NCBI GenBank assembly: GCA_963744255.1
Contig: CAVUSZ010000054.1
Span: 62,001 to 126,000, forward strand
DNA length: 64,000 bases
Origin: DATEDA01 sp963744255
GTDB taxonomy: Bacteria; Pseudomonadota; Gammaproteobacteria; Burkholderiales; SG8-39
Direction: 5' to 3'
Below the pieces are notes generated by a model. The model saw nothing but the letters and a program-made list of their open reading frames with translations, made no database searches and was not told where the DNA came from. Each line of letters opens with the position of its first letter. The stretch's first letter is position 1. This document shows positions 1 through 8,542 of this stretch, in pieces. The translations under genes were made by a program, and so were the position numbers.

Positions 1-1
1 C

Positions 2-76
2 CCGATCGCCGCCCTGCGCGATCCATCGACGGCAAAGGGGATGCCCGAGACCAATCCCGCCAACCGCTACCGGTAG
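2..76 (+). CDS. C-terminal fragment of an unidentified protein (cut by window start)
   Basis: An open frame enters from the left edge and stops at TAG 74-76. The visible peptide, about 24 residues ending in PANRYR, is too short to assign to a family. Its only support is an open frame that fits the local GC-rich codon usage, so it may be chance. Positions 77-240 hold nothing recognisable. Confidence 0.25.
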   Translation, partial: PIAALRDPSTAKGMPETNPANRYR

Positions 77-240
77 ACGACCACCGGAATCCTCGACGGC
101 GGCCTGATTTCGATTGCTCGATTTTCCGTGCTGCGCGGCAAGGACGATGGGGAGAGGGGCGCAGCACGGAGGCGGTCCGGGGATCGGGCGCGCCCGGTGA
201 ACGCGGCCTCGAGGCGCTCGATGACCGCCGCGAGCGACGG

Positions 241-678
241 TCACCGGGTGACGAGCACCGGGATCTTCGAGTGCGTGAGGACCTTGGTCGTCTCGCTGCC
301 GAGCAGCAGCGCGCTGACGCCGCGGCGTCCGTGCGAGGCCATGAAGATCAGGTCGCAGCCTTGCTCCGTCGCGACGTTGATGATCTCCTCCCACGGACTG
401 TCGCTCGCGCGATGGAGCGCGGTGCAGGCGACCCCCGCTTCGCGTGCCGCCTCCTCGATCGCGCCAAGCGCCTGCGCAGCCTCCTCTTTCGTCTGCTTCT
501 CATACTCGCGCGCGCGCTCGATGATCTCGCTCGCGAGCATCTTGGACGGGTAGAACTGCGGCGTCGTGTGCAGCGCCGTCAGCCGGGCGCCGAGGGATTT
601 CGCTCAGCGGATACCCGCGCGGACGGCCCGCGTCGAGAGTTCCGACCCGTCCGTGGGCAGCAGGATGTGCTGGTACAT
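241..678 (-). pseudogene. universal stress protein (UspA family) with an in-frame stop
   Basis: Read from ATG 678 the frame starts MYQHILLPTDGSELSTRAV, the classic UspA first strand and nucleotide loop. It meets TGA at 606-604 (codon 25) and then continues in the same frame with AKSLGARLTALHTTP. It ends with the family's G-x2-G-x9-G-S type phosphate-binding motif (GRRGVSALLLGSE) and a final PVLVTR strand. Without the stop it would be 145 residues, the normal Usp length. The remaining ATG at 540 gives only a 99-residue C-terminal piece lacking the N-terminal ATP site. One base change or a sequencing error explains the break. Usp proteins are stress-linked nucleotide-binding proteins and often sit in FNR-type regulons, which fits the neighbours. 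Confidence 0.8.
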
Positions 679-835
679 GTCGTTTCTCCCGCGGTCGCCT
701 TGATGGCCGTTAGGTTAGCGCATCGGCAGTGCGGGCTGTTGATAAAGGTTAAGGCTCGCAGCGCCCGGGCGCGACTCGGGACGAGCCTCGTGCCCGCTTC
801 GCGACCCTCCGCGCGCTTCGCCGCGGCGCCTGTTA

Positions 836-849
836 TTGACCTGAGTCAA
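836..849. promoter_or_regulatory. FNR/ANR-type box upstream of cytochrome c gene
   Basis: TTGAC-CTGA-GTCAA is a perfect inverted repeat in the FNR/ANR/Dnr format (TTGAY-N4-RTCAA). It is centred about 42 bp upstream of the ATG at 885. An FNR-family regulator with an ETVSR recognition helix is encoded at 1731-2504, and a second identical-format box lies at 2791-2804. Control of the cytochrome by oxygen limitation is inferred. Confidence 0.65.
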
Positions 850-884
850 CCGGCCGGGATCCCAGGCGCGCATCCTTCCCATGT

Positions 885-1214
885 ATGAAACAGGGCGTCG
901 TTCTCTTCCTGGCGGTCATCTTCGGTGTGCTCGGGGCGCCGGCGAGCGCCGCCGACTTCGAGCGCGGAAAGCTGCTCTACAGCGCGCGCTGCGTCGGCTG
1001 CCACGACAAGAGCGTCCACAACCGCGAAGCCCGGAAAGCGCTCACGGTCGAAGGGATCCGCGCGCAGGTCCGGCGCTGGGACAGCTTCCTCAACGGGGCG
1101 TGGCGCGAGGACGAGGTGAACGACGTCACCTCGTATCTCAATGAGATGTTTTACGGGTATCCGTGTCCACCTGCAGTCTGTCCCGACAAGAAGGCCGCGC
1201 TGGAGAGGTTCTGA
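885..1214 (+). CDS. small periplasmic c-type cytochrome
   Basis: A 109-residue protein. Residues 1-22 form a Sec signal peptide ending in ASA. The haem-binding motif CVGCH is at residues 36-40, and Met in NEMFYGYP is a candidate sixth ligand. The fold is a short class I cytochrome c with one haem, so it should act in the periplasm as an electron carrier. The ATG at 885 is chosen because it gives the signal peptide; a shifted ATG at 881 gives a meaningless frame. It is followed after 2 bp by the hemerythrin-like gene and preceded by an FNR-type box, suggesting a small low-oxygen operon. The redox partner is not apparent. Confidence 0.85.
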   Translation: MKQGVVLFLAVIFGVLGAPASAADFERGKLLYSARCVGCHDKSVHNREARKALTVEGIRAQVRRWDSFLNGAWREDEVNDVTSYLNEMFYGYPCPPAVCPDKKAALERF

Positions 1215-1216
1215 GC

Positions 1217-1681
1217 ATGGAATTCTTCGCCGTTCCCGAGCCGCTGCGATTGCAGCACGACGAGATGCGCCAGGAGCTCGCCCGCGCGGTCGCCGAAGGC
1301 GGCGGGACGGGCAGGGCGGCCGAAGCGGTGATCGAGGCGCTGCGGCCGCACGTCGCGAAGGAGGAAGATTTCGGCCTTCCGGCGCTCGGGCTGCTGCGGC
1401 ACCTCGTGGCGGGCAGGGTTGCTCCGGTCATGCGTGGCGTCACCGTCATGACCGACCGGCTCAAGGTCCAGTACGAGCAGATGCTTCGCGACCACGAAGC
1501 GATCGTTACCGCGGTCAATGACCTGGCCGAAGCGGCGAAGCAGGAGCGGAAGCTCGAGTACGTAGCGTTCTCCCGGAAGCTGCTCCTGCACATGCAGACC
1601 GAGGAAGAGGTGCTCTACCCTGCGGCAATCCTCGTCGGCGAGTACCTGAAACTCAAGCTGGGAGAACCGGGACCGTCCTGA
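1217..1681 (+). CDS. hemerythrin-like (HHE) domain protein
   Basis: A 154-residue, largely helical protein. It has the His/Glu spacing of HHE domains: LQHDEMRQEL near residue 14, HVAKEED near 49, a DHEAIV motif near 96 and LLLHMQTEEEVLYP near 128. The family binds a non-haem di-iron centre and acts in oxygen, NO or iron-sulfur repair sensing; the exact role here is unknown. The start at 1217 lies just after the cytochrome stop, which implies co-transcription from the FNR-type promoter. It converges on the fnr gene across a 49-bp gap with no clear terminator. Confidence 0.8.
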   Translation: MEFFAVPEPLRLQHDEMRQELARAVAEGGGTGRAAEAVIEALRPHVAKEEDFGLPALGLLRHLVAGRVAPVMRGVTVMTDRLKVQYEQMLRDHEAIVTAVNDLAEAAKQERKLEYVAFSRKLLLHMQTEEEVLYPAAILVGEYLKLKLGEPGPS

Positions 1682-1730
1682 GCCGTCGCAGACTGCTCGG
1701 GCCGGCGATCGATCAGGCAATCCCGCAGGG

Positions 1731-2504
1731 CTACCGGCAGGAGCCCAGCACCGCCTCGAGACCGGCCACGTCGCGGATCCGCACGTGCTTCTGCTGCACC
1801 TCGATCAGGCCGTCCTCCTGGAACTTCGAGAACAGCCGGCTCACGGTCTCCAGCTTCAGGCCGAGATAGCCGCCGATCTCCTCGCGGGTCATCCGGAGGT
1901 GAAACTCGGTCGGCGACCAGCCCCGGCGCCGGAAGCGCCGCGAGAGGTTCAGAAGGAACGCCGCCAGGCGCTCCTCGGCGCGCATCGAGCCGAGCAGCAT
2001 CATCACGCCGTGGTCGCGCACGATCTCGCGCGAGAGGACGCAATGGAGATGTCGCTGCAGCGCCGGGATCTCGCGCCCCAGCGCCTCGGCGAGCGCGAAG
2101 GGCAGGACGCAGACCTCGCTGTCCTCGAGCGCCACCGCGCTGCCGTGATAACCACCCGAGCCGATGCCGTCCATGCCCAGCAGCTCCCCCGGCAGGTGGA
2201 AGCCGGTCACCTGCTCGCGGCCGTCGGCGCTGATGGCAGCCGTCTTGAAGCAGCCGCTGCGGATGGCGTAGATCGAGCTGAATTCGTCGCCGGCGCGGAA
2301 GAGCGTCTCGCCGCGCCGGACGCGGCGGCGAGCGTAGACGAGCTGTTCGATCCGGGCCAGGTCTTCGCCGCCGAGCCCGGTGGGGAGGCAAAACTCGCGC
2401 ATGTTGCAGCCGGAGCAGGTGACTTCGAACCTGCGCGCGGCGCGGATCTCGGCTGTTTCGCTCGTGACTTGCGGCGGCGTCCTGGAAACCGCGGCGGGTC
2501 GCAT
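1731..2504 (-). CDS. fnr: FNR/ANR-family oxygen-sensing transcription regulator
   Basis: A 257-residue CRP/FNR protein. Cys30, Cys33 and Cys39 (CSGCNMREFC) plus Cys132 (SEVCVLPF) match the four ligands of the oxygen-labile [4Fe-4S] cluster of FNR. A cAMP-binding-like beta roll spans about residues 50-150. A winged helix-turn-helix follows, whose recognition helix LETVSRLF has the E-SR residues that read TTGAT/TTGAC half sites. The ATG at 2504 is chosen because it gives family length; the frame stays open upstream only as antisense to hemN. It is divergent from hemN with an FNR-type box between them, so it probably controls hemN, the cytochrome operon and perhaps itself. Confidence 0.92.
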   Translation of the reverse strand: MRPAAVSRTPPQVTSETAEIRAARRFEVTCSGCNMREFCLPTGLGGEDLARIEQLVYARRRVRRGETLFRAGDEFSSIYAIRSGCFKTAAISADGREQVTGFHLPGELLGMDGIGSGGYHGSAVALEDSEVCVLPFALAEALGREIPALQRHLHCVLSREIVRDHGVMMLLGSMRAEERLAAFLLNLSRRFRRRGWSPTEFHLRMTREEIGGYLGLKLETVSRLFSKFQEDGLIEVQQKHVRIRDVAGLEAVLGSCR

Positions 2505-2790
2505 GGTCAGTCCTTTCGTCGTTTCAGTCGCCGGCGTGGGGGGTGCTCTTGGCGGGATCGCCTCGGGCAGTCGCTCGAACTCGTCCGTCTCGTCGACCAT
2601 GCGGCGCAGTGTGCCGCGCGGGTCCCCACGGGCGCTATCGGCAGGCGCCGAATCGGCTATCGGGAAATCGCCATGGGAGGTAGGAGTTTTCCTATGCGCC
2701 AGCAGCGCAACGTGTCCGCCGTGCGGTCGAGGAGCGCGATCGCCGCCCGACGGGTCCAGGATAGAGCGCCCCGGGTCGGGCCCGTGCGGC

Positions 2791-2804
2791 TTGACGTAGG
2801 TCAA
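2791..2804. promoter_or_regulatory. FNR/ANR-type box in the fnr-hemN intergenic region
   Basis: TTGAC-GTAG-GTCAA is a perfect inverted repeat of the same form as the box at 836-849. It is centred about 40 bp before the hemN ATG and 290 bp before the fnr ATG. The position just upstream of hemN suits a class II FNR-activated promoter. hemN is a well-known FNR/ANR target in other proteobacteria. Confidence 0.7.
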
Positions 2805-2837
2805 CCCCCCCGACCGCCGCGCCGGCATAGTGGCACG

Positions 2838-4233
2838 ATGCATTATCCGGTTTCCGATCTCGTCATCGACCCGGTGCTGATCCGGAAATACGACGTGAGC
2901 GGACCGCGCTACACGTCGTATCCGACCGCCGATCGGTTCGTCGAGGCGTTCGGCGAGCCGGAGTGGACGCAATCGCTCGCGAAGCGGACGATCGGCGGCA
3001 TCAAGCAGCCGCTCTCGGTCTATGTGCACCTGCCGTTCTGCGACACGATCTGCTACTACTGCGCGTGCAACAAGATCGTGACGCGGGATCGCGCGCGCTC
3101 GGCACGGTACGTCAGATACCTCTCACGGGAGCTCGCGCGCGTCGGCGAGCGGCTCGGCGGCGAGCGGCGCATCTGCCAGCTGCACTGGGGCGGCGGCACG
3201 CCCACCTTCCTCGTCGCGCGAGGAGATGGGCGCGCTCGCCGATGCGCTGCGCGCCCAGTTCGAGCAGGAGCCGGATTGCGAGCGCTCGATCGAGGTGGAT
3301 CCGCGCCACGTCGAGCCGGGCCGCATGGCGTTTCTCGCCGCGCTCGGGTTCAACCGAGTCTCGGTCGGCGTGCAGGATTTCGATCCCGAGGTGCAGAAGG
3401 CGGTGCACCGTGTCCAGAGCGAGGAGGGCACGCGCCGCGTGATCGAGGAAGCGCGCGCGAGCGGCTTCCGCTCGGTGAATCTCGATCTCATCTACGGGCT
3501 GCCGAAGCAGACGCTCGACAGCTTCGGCGCAACGCTCGACAAGGTTCTCGCGCTCGACCCGGACCGGCTCGCGCTCTACAGCTACGCGCACCTGCCGGCG
3601 GCGTTCAAGCCGCAGCGACGCATCCGCGAGGCCGATCTCCCGACCGCGGAGACCAAACTGCAGATCCTGACGCTCGCGATCGGCCGGCTGACGCGCGCCG
3701 GCTATCTCTACATCGGCATGGATCATTTCGCGAAGCCCGGCGACGAGCTCGCGGTGGCGCAGCGGCAGGGCCGGTTGCAGCGCAACTTCCAGGGCTACTC
3801 GACGCGGCCGGAGTCGGACCTGCTCGCGTTCGGCGTTTCCGCCATCGGCCGCATCGGCCCGACGTACTACCAGAACCTCAAGGTCCTCGACGAGTACTAC
3901 GCGGCGCTCGACCACGGACGGGTACCGGTCTGGCGGGGGATCGATCTGACCCAGGACGACCTCGTGCGCCGGGCGGTGATCCAGGCGCTCACCTGCCATT
4001 TCCGCGTTTCCATCGAATCGATCGAGGTGTCCTACCTCATCGATTTCCGGCGCTACTTCGCCGCGGAGCTAAGGGTGCTCAAGCTGCTCGCGGACGATGG
4101 ATTGGTCGAGCTTGCGCCGGACTGGATCGTGGTCACCCCGCGGGGCCGGCTGCTGGTCCGCGCCGTCTGCATGGTGTTCGATCGCTACCTCCGCGCGAGT
4201 CGCGAGCGCGCCGGGTTCTCCAAGGTCATCTGA
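2838..4233 (+). pseudogene. hemN: oxygen-independent coproporphyrinogen III dehydrogenase, frameshifted
   Basis: Radical-SAM enzyme of haem synthesis that converts coproporphyrinogen III to protoporphyrinogen IX without oxygen. The first frame (2838 to about 3213) carries the N-terminal KYDVSGPRYTSYPTA segment. It also has the cluster motif C68-x3-C72-x2-C75 with the extra Cys77, and the HWGGGTPTF SAM loop. Around 3211-3216 one extra base shifts the frame, and the rest (EEMGALADALRAQFE onward to stop 4231-4233) is intact. The corrected length is 464 residues, normal for HemN. Either the gene is dead or one base is miscalled; the conserved remainder favours a recent or artefactual change. The stop overlaps the ATG of the TauE/SafE gene, so the two are co-transcribed. 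Confidence 0.85.
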
Positions 4234-4965
4234 TGGCGTTCGACGCACCGCTCGCCCTGGCGCTCCCGCTGCTCGTTGCCGGCTTCGCCTCCGGCGTGCA
4301 CTGCCTCGGGATGTGCGGCGGCATCGTCGGCGCATTCGCTGCGCGGCGCGGAGCCCCGCCGGGGGCCGCGCGTGCGGTCACGCCCGAGTGGCCGCGCCAG
4401 CTCGCCTTCAACGCCGGCCGGATCGCGAGCTACGCGGCGGCCGGAGCGATCGTCGGCAGCCTCGGCGGCGTGGGCGCCTGGGTCGCGGGTGCGCTTCCCG
4501 CGCAGACGGTCCTCTTCGTGCTCGCGAACGCGATGCTCGTGCTGGTGGGGCTCTACCTTGCGGGGCGGCGCGCGCGCTCGTCCGGCTCGAAGCGATCGGC
4601 GCGCCGCTATGGCGCAGGCTGCAGCCGCTCGCTGCCCGGCTGCTCCCCGCGACCACGGTGCCGCAGTCGTTCGCCGCCGGCGCGCTCTGGGGCTGGTTGC
4701 CGTGCGGCCTCGTCTATGGCGCGCTTGCGGCGGCGGCGTTCGCGGGCAGCACGGGTGGCGGCGCGCTGGTAATGCTCGCCTTCGGCGTGGGGACGTACCG
4801 AATCTGCTCGCGGCGGGTCTGGCGGCTGCCCGCCTGCGCGCGCTGGCAGCACGGCGCCCGGTGCGCCTCGCCGCGGGCACCGTGGTGCTCGGCTTCGGCC
4901 TCTTCGGGCTCGCGCAAGCGAGCGGCCTGGCCGAAGGGATCCGGCGCGGGCTGTTGTGCCTTTAG
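4233..4965 (+). pseudogene. sulfite exporter TauE/SafE family membrane protein, two frameshifts
   Basis: Starts ATG 4233 with PLLVAGFASGVHCLGMCGG, the HCxGMCG signature of the TauE/SafE-like proteins that accompany cytochrome cbb3 oxidase genes. Homology jumps frame near 4565-4580, inside a GCGCGCGC run, to LVRLEAIGAPLW...GWLPCGLVYGAL. It jumps again near 4793-4796, where GT-PNLLAAGL needs one more base, and ends at TAG 4965. Both shifts are one missing base. About 244 residues and six membrane segments are predicted after correction. The fnr-hemN-TauE order is common in betaproteobacteria next to cco genes, which would lie outside the window. Substrate is unknown; a metal or redox role is an inference. 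Confidence 0.75.
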
Positions 4966-4972
4966 GCGCCCG

Positions 4973-5818
4973 TCAGGACCGCCCGCCGAGCACGGCGCCG
5001 CCGATGATCAGCGCCATCGCAACGAGCGTCAGCGTGCCCAGCGAGCCTTCGCCCGCCGCCACCAGGACAAGGGTCGACAGCAGCGGCGCCAGATAGGCGA
5101 GGGCGCCGATCGCGCGCGGGTCGCCGCGCTTGAGCGCGTAATCCCACAGGAAGAACGCGGCGCCCATCGGCCCGAGCCCGAGCGCGAGGAGCCACGGCAG
5201 CTCCGCAATCTGCGGTGCGTATCGCGGCTCGAAGAGGCAATGGCACGCGAGCGCGAGCGAGGCCCGAGACGGAGCAGTACAGGCCGATCGTCGCTGTGGG
5301 AAGCGCCGCGAAGCGCTTGGTCGCGAGCGAGTATGTCGACCAGACGAGCGCCGAACCGAGCGCCGCCGCGTAGCCGAGCGCCGCGGCGTAGCCGTCCATC
5401 TTTCCGCGGCGAAACCGAGCTCACCGCCGGTCACGAGCAGCGCCGCGCCGGCAAAGCCGAGAACCGCGGCGACGACGTGCCGCGCGCGCAGCCTTACCCC
5501 GGGGACGATCAGCGGCGCGAGCACGACGATCAGCAGCGGCCAGAGATAATTGACGAGGTTGGCCTCGACCGGCGGCGCGAGGCGAAGCGCGACAAAGAGG
5601 AGGAAGTGGAAGCCGAAGAGACCGTAGACGCCGAGGGCGAGCGCGCGGCCCGGTACCCGCCACGCGCGCAGCCTGTGTATGCTGCAAAGGCTGCCGACGA
5701 GGAGCGCGGCGCCGGCGAGGAGAAAGGGCGGCCAGCCGCGCAGGCGCAGGCTGAGCGCGGCCAGCACGCCCCAGAGGGCGATGGCCGCGAGCGCGGCGAA
5801 GAGGGCAGGGCGTTGCAT
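4973..5818 (-). pseudogene. EamA/DMT-family transporter, two compensating frameshifts
   Basis: From ATG 5818 the frame reads MQRPALFAALAAIALWG, then hydrophobic segments including NLVNYLWPLLIVVLAP. Near 5400 homology passes to another frame (GSALVWSTYSLATKRFAAL) and returns near 5260 to the first frame (AELPWLLALGLGPMGAAFFLWDYALKRGDP) up to stop 4973. With both shifts undone the protein is about 281 residues with roughly ten membrane helices, the usual size of a two-EamA-domain drug/metabolite exporter. It converges on the TauE/SafE gene with a 7-bp gap. The density of one-base shifts from 3.2 to 5.4 kb suggests either a local sequence-quality problem or clustered decay. Confidence 0.7.
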
Positions 5819-5859
5819 GGCAGGCGGGCCGCAAAGCCGCGCATTCTGACAGAACAAGG

Positions 5860-7683
5860 ATGAAGAACAGGCCTCCGATCCGATACCGCATCCGGCCCGG
5901 CGATCCCGCGGCGCATCTCTTCGAGGTCGAGTGCACCGTCGCCGACCCCGATCCGGCGGGTCAGCGCTTCGCGCTGCCGGCGTGGATTCCCGGCAGCTAC
6001 ATGATCCGGGACTTCGCGCGGCACGTCGTCTCGATCCACGCCGCCTCGCGTGGCGCCGACGTCGCACTCGTGAAGCTCGACAAGCACACCTGGCGCGCGG
6101 CGCCCTGCCGCGGGCCGCTCACGGTGACCGTCGAGGTGTACGGGTGGGATCTCTCGGTGCGCGGTGCCCATCTCGACGCGACCCACGCCTTCTTCAACGG
6201 CACGTGCGTCTTCTTGCGCGCGCTCGGGCGCGAGGAGCGCGCGTGCGAGGTGGAGATCCTGCCGCCCGCCGGGCGCCGCTACGCGGGCTGGCGCGTGGCG
6301 ACGTCGCTCGCGCGCAAGGGCGCACGGGCGCTCGGCTTCGGCATCCACGCCGCCGCGGACTACGACGAGCTGATCGACCACCCGGTCGAGATGGGGACGT
6401 TCGCGCATGCCTCGTTCACGGCGGGCGGGATCCCGCACGAGGTCGCGATCACCGGCCGGGTCGACGCCGACCTCGACCGGCTCGCGCGCGATCTCAAGCG
6501 CGTGTGCGAATGGCACATCCGGTTCTGGGGCGGACCGGCGCCGATGGACCGTTACCTGTTCCTGGTCACCGCGATCGGCGACGGCTATGGCGGCCTCGAG
6601 CACCGCGCCTCCACCGCGCTTCTCTGCAGCCGCGACGATCTGCCGCGCCCGGGCGAGAAGGCGCTCACCGAGAGCTACCGCACGTTCCTCGGGCTCGCGA
6701 GCCACGAGTACTTCCACACCTGGAACGTCAAGCGGGTCAAGCCGGCGGCGTTCACACCCTACGACCTCGACCGCGAGAACTACACCACGCTCCTCTGGGC
6801 GTTCGAGGGCGGCACGTCGTACTACGACGACATCGCGCTCGTGCGCTGCGGGCTGGTCAAGCCCGAGGAGTATCTCGAGATCGTCGGCCGCGCGATCACC
6901 CAGCTCCTGCGCACGCCCGGCCGGCGCAGGCAAACGGTCGCCGAGTCGAGCTGGGACGCGTGGATCAAGTACTACCGCCAGGACGAGAACTCGCCGAACG
7001 CGATCGTGAGCTACTACGGCAAGGGCGCGCTCATCGCGCTGTGCCTCGATCTTCACATCCGCAGCCGCACCGCCGGTCGCCGTTCGCTCGATGACGTGAT
7101 GCGCGCGCTCTGGCGGGGCTACGGCCGCAGCGGCCTCGGCGTGCCCGAGGACGGGGTCGAGCGCGTCGCCGAGGAGGTGAGCGGCCTGAAACTCGGCACC
7201 CTCTTCGACCGGTGGGTGCGGTCCACCGTCGAGCTGCCGCTCGCCGAGATGCTCGCGACGGTCGGCATAGAGATGGAGGTGCGGCCGGCAGAAAGCGCCA
7301 CCGACCGCGGCGGTCGACCGGCGTCGAAGCCGCCTGCGGCGCTCGCCTCCCGGGTAGCGCTCGGCGCGCGGACCGCCGCCGACGGCCACGACGTGAAGCT
7401 CACCCATGTTCTTCACGGCGGCGCGGCGCTCGCAGCGGGGCTCGCCGCGGGCGACGTGCTCGTCGCGATGGACGGCATCCGCGTCACGCCGGCGACGCTC
7501 GAGGGCCGGCTCGCGCGATTCCGGCCCGGCGACCGCGCGAGGCTGCATGTCTTCCGCCGCGACGAGCTGCACGAGATCGGGATAGCGTTTGCTGCAGCGC
7601 CGGCAGACACTTGCGCGCTCCGGCTCGACAAGCACGCGCCGGCGCGCGCGATTGCCCTGCGGCGAGGGTGGCTAGGACGCTAG
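5860..7683 (+). CDS. M61-family peptidase (glycyl aminopeptidase type) with C-terminal PDZ domain
   Basis: 607 residues. An N-terminal beta-rich region (IRYRIRPGDPAAHLFEVE, PAWIPGSYMIRDFARHV) is typical of M61 enzymes. The zinc motif HEYFHTWNVKR is at about residue 282 with the downstream Glu ligand in WAFEGGTSYYDD, and SYYGKGALIALCLDL follows. A PDZ domain lies at about 500-575 (HGGAALAAGLAAGDVLVAMDG). No signal peptide is evident. The family cleaves N-terminal residues, often glycine, from peptides. It is divergent from the EamA gene by 41 bp and overlaps the 3' end of the PP2C gene by 4 bp tail to tail. All catalytic residues look intact. Confidence 0.9.
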   Translation: MKNRPPIRYRIRPGDPAAHLFEVECTVADPDPAGQRFALPAWIPGSYMIRDFARHVVSIHAASRGADVALVKLDKHTWRAAPCRGPLTVTVEVYGWDLSVRGAHLDATHAFFNGTCVFLRALGREERACEVEILPPAGRRYAGWRVATSLARKGARALGFGIHAAADYDELIDHPVEMGTFAHASFTAGGIPHEVAITGRVDADLDRLARDLKRVCEWHIRFWGGPAPMDRYLFLVTAIGDGYGGLEHRASTALLCSRDDLPRPGEKALTESYRTFLGLASHEYFHTWNVKRVKPAAFTPYDLDRENYTTLLWAFEGGTSYYDDIALVRCGLVKPEEYLEIVGRAITQLLRTPGRRRQTVAESSWDAWIKYYRQDENSPNAIVSYYGKGALIALCLDLHIRSRTAGRRSLDDVMRALWRGYGRSGLGVPEDGVERVAEEVSGLKLGTLFDRWVRSTVELPLAEMLATVGIEMEVRPAESATDRGGRPASKPPAALASRVALGARTAADGHDVKLTHVLHGGAALAAGLAAGDVLVAMDGIRVTPATLEGRLARFRPGDRARLHVFRRDELHEIGIAFAAAPADTCALRLDKHAPARAIALRRGWLGR

Positions 7684-8426
7684 CTCGCCGTCAGCTTGAC
7701 GATCGCGAGCGAGAGGTTGTCGCCCTTGCCCTTCGCGCGGACGCGCGCCGAGCTGATCAGCATCTCCGCCGCCTTGCGCGGCGGGAGCGCGGCGAGCGCC
7801 TTGCCGATCTCGCTGTCGGTGAAGTAGTCCCACAGGCCGTCGGAGCAGAGCAGGAACGCATCGCCGGGGACGAGCGGCGCAGTCGAGCCGAAGCCCGGCA
7901 CCGGCGGCTCGGAGTGACCGAGCGCCTGCAGCAGCAGGTTCCGGTTCGGATGCTTGTGCCGGTCCTCCTCGCGCCACTGGCCCTCGTCGATCTGCTGCTG
8001 GACGTACGAGTGGTCCTTGCTCCGGTTCTGCACTGTCGCGCCGCGGAAATGGTAGAGCCGGCTGTCGCCGACCCAGCTCCAGTCGACGCGGTCCGGCTGG
8101 AGGATCATCGCGATGATCGTGCTGTGCGGCTCCTGCTCGGTGAGGACGCGGTTGAGGCGAATGACGGTGTGCGCCTCGAGAACGATTTCGCGCAGCAGAT
8201 CCTGCGGCTTCTCGTCCTTGGGCGAATAGGCCTCGAACAGGTTGGCCGCAGTGCCGATCACCTGCTCGGCAGCGGCCGCGCCGCCCTTGTAGCCGCCGGC
8301 GCCGTCGGCGACGATCACGAGCACCGTGCCCCGCTGCCGCTTGCTCGGAATGATCGCGACGCGGTCCTGCTGCTCCTGCCGGTCGCCGATGTGCTGGCCG
8401 GTGGTCGCGTCGAGGGAGACGGGCAT
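7680..8426 (-). CDS. PP2C-family serine/threonine protein phosphatase
   Basis: A 248-residue single-domain PPM/PP2C phosphatase. Metal-binding motifs are visible in order: RQEQQDR near residue 16, VADGAGGYKGG near 38, VGDSRLYHFRG near 118, LLCSDGLWDY near 193 and KGDNLSLAIVKL at the C terminus. These are the acidic residues that hold the two Mn/Mg ions. It is cytosolic, with no membrane segment. No partner Ser/Thr kinase or FHA protein is visible nearby, so its substrate is unknown. Start ATG 8426. Confidence 0.88.
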   Translation of the reverse strand: MPVSLDATTGQHIGDRQEQQDRVAIIPSKRQRGTVLVIVADGAGGYKGGAAAAEQVIGTAANLFEAYSPKDEKPQDLLREIVLEAHTVIRLNRVLTEQEPHSTIIAMILQPDRVDWSWVGDSRLYHFRGATVQNRSKDHSYVQQQIDEGQWREEDRHKHPNRNLLLQALGHSEPPVPGFGSTAPLVPGDAFLLCSDGLWDYFTDSEIGKALAALPPRKAAEMLISSARVRAKGKGDNLSLAIVKLTAS

Positions 8427-8542
8427 GTTGGTAGGGGCTGCGATCCTGCTTCGTTACACTACCGGATCAGGGAGAAGCCTGCTGCGAGCCGAGGCGCGCA
8501 GCAGGTACTTTTCACGTTGGCTAGCGGCACTCGCGAACGATC

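Noticed and set aside
1731..3029. A 432-residue version of FNR starting at 3029
   Set aside because: The extra 175 residues are antisense to hemN and unlike FNR. ATG 2504 gives normal family length.
1785..4772. A 995-codon plus-strand open frame
   Set aside because: It is antisense to fnr over its first kilobase, then follows only part of hemN and TauE/SafE because of their frameshifts. Only 2838 to about 3213 and 4233 to about 4570 of it are coding.
5530..7635. 701-codon minus-strand frame antisense to the M61 peptidase
   Set aside because: Arg/Glu/Ala-rich shadow of a high-GC gene with no motifs. The plus-strand frame has the full M61 and PDZ signature.
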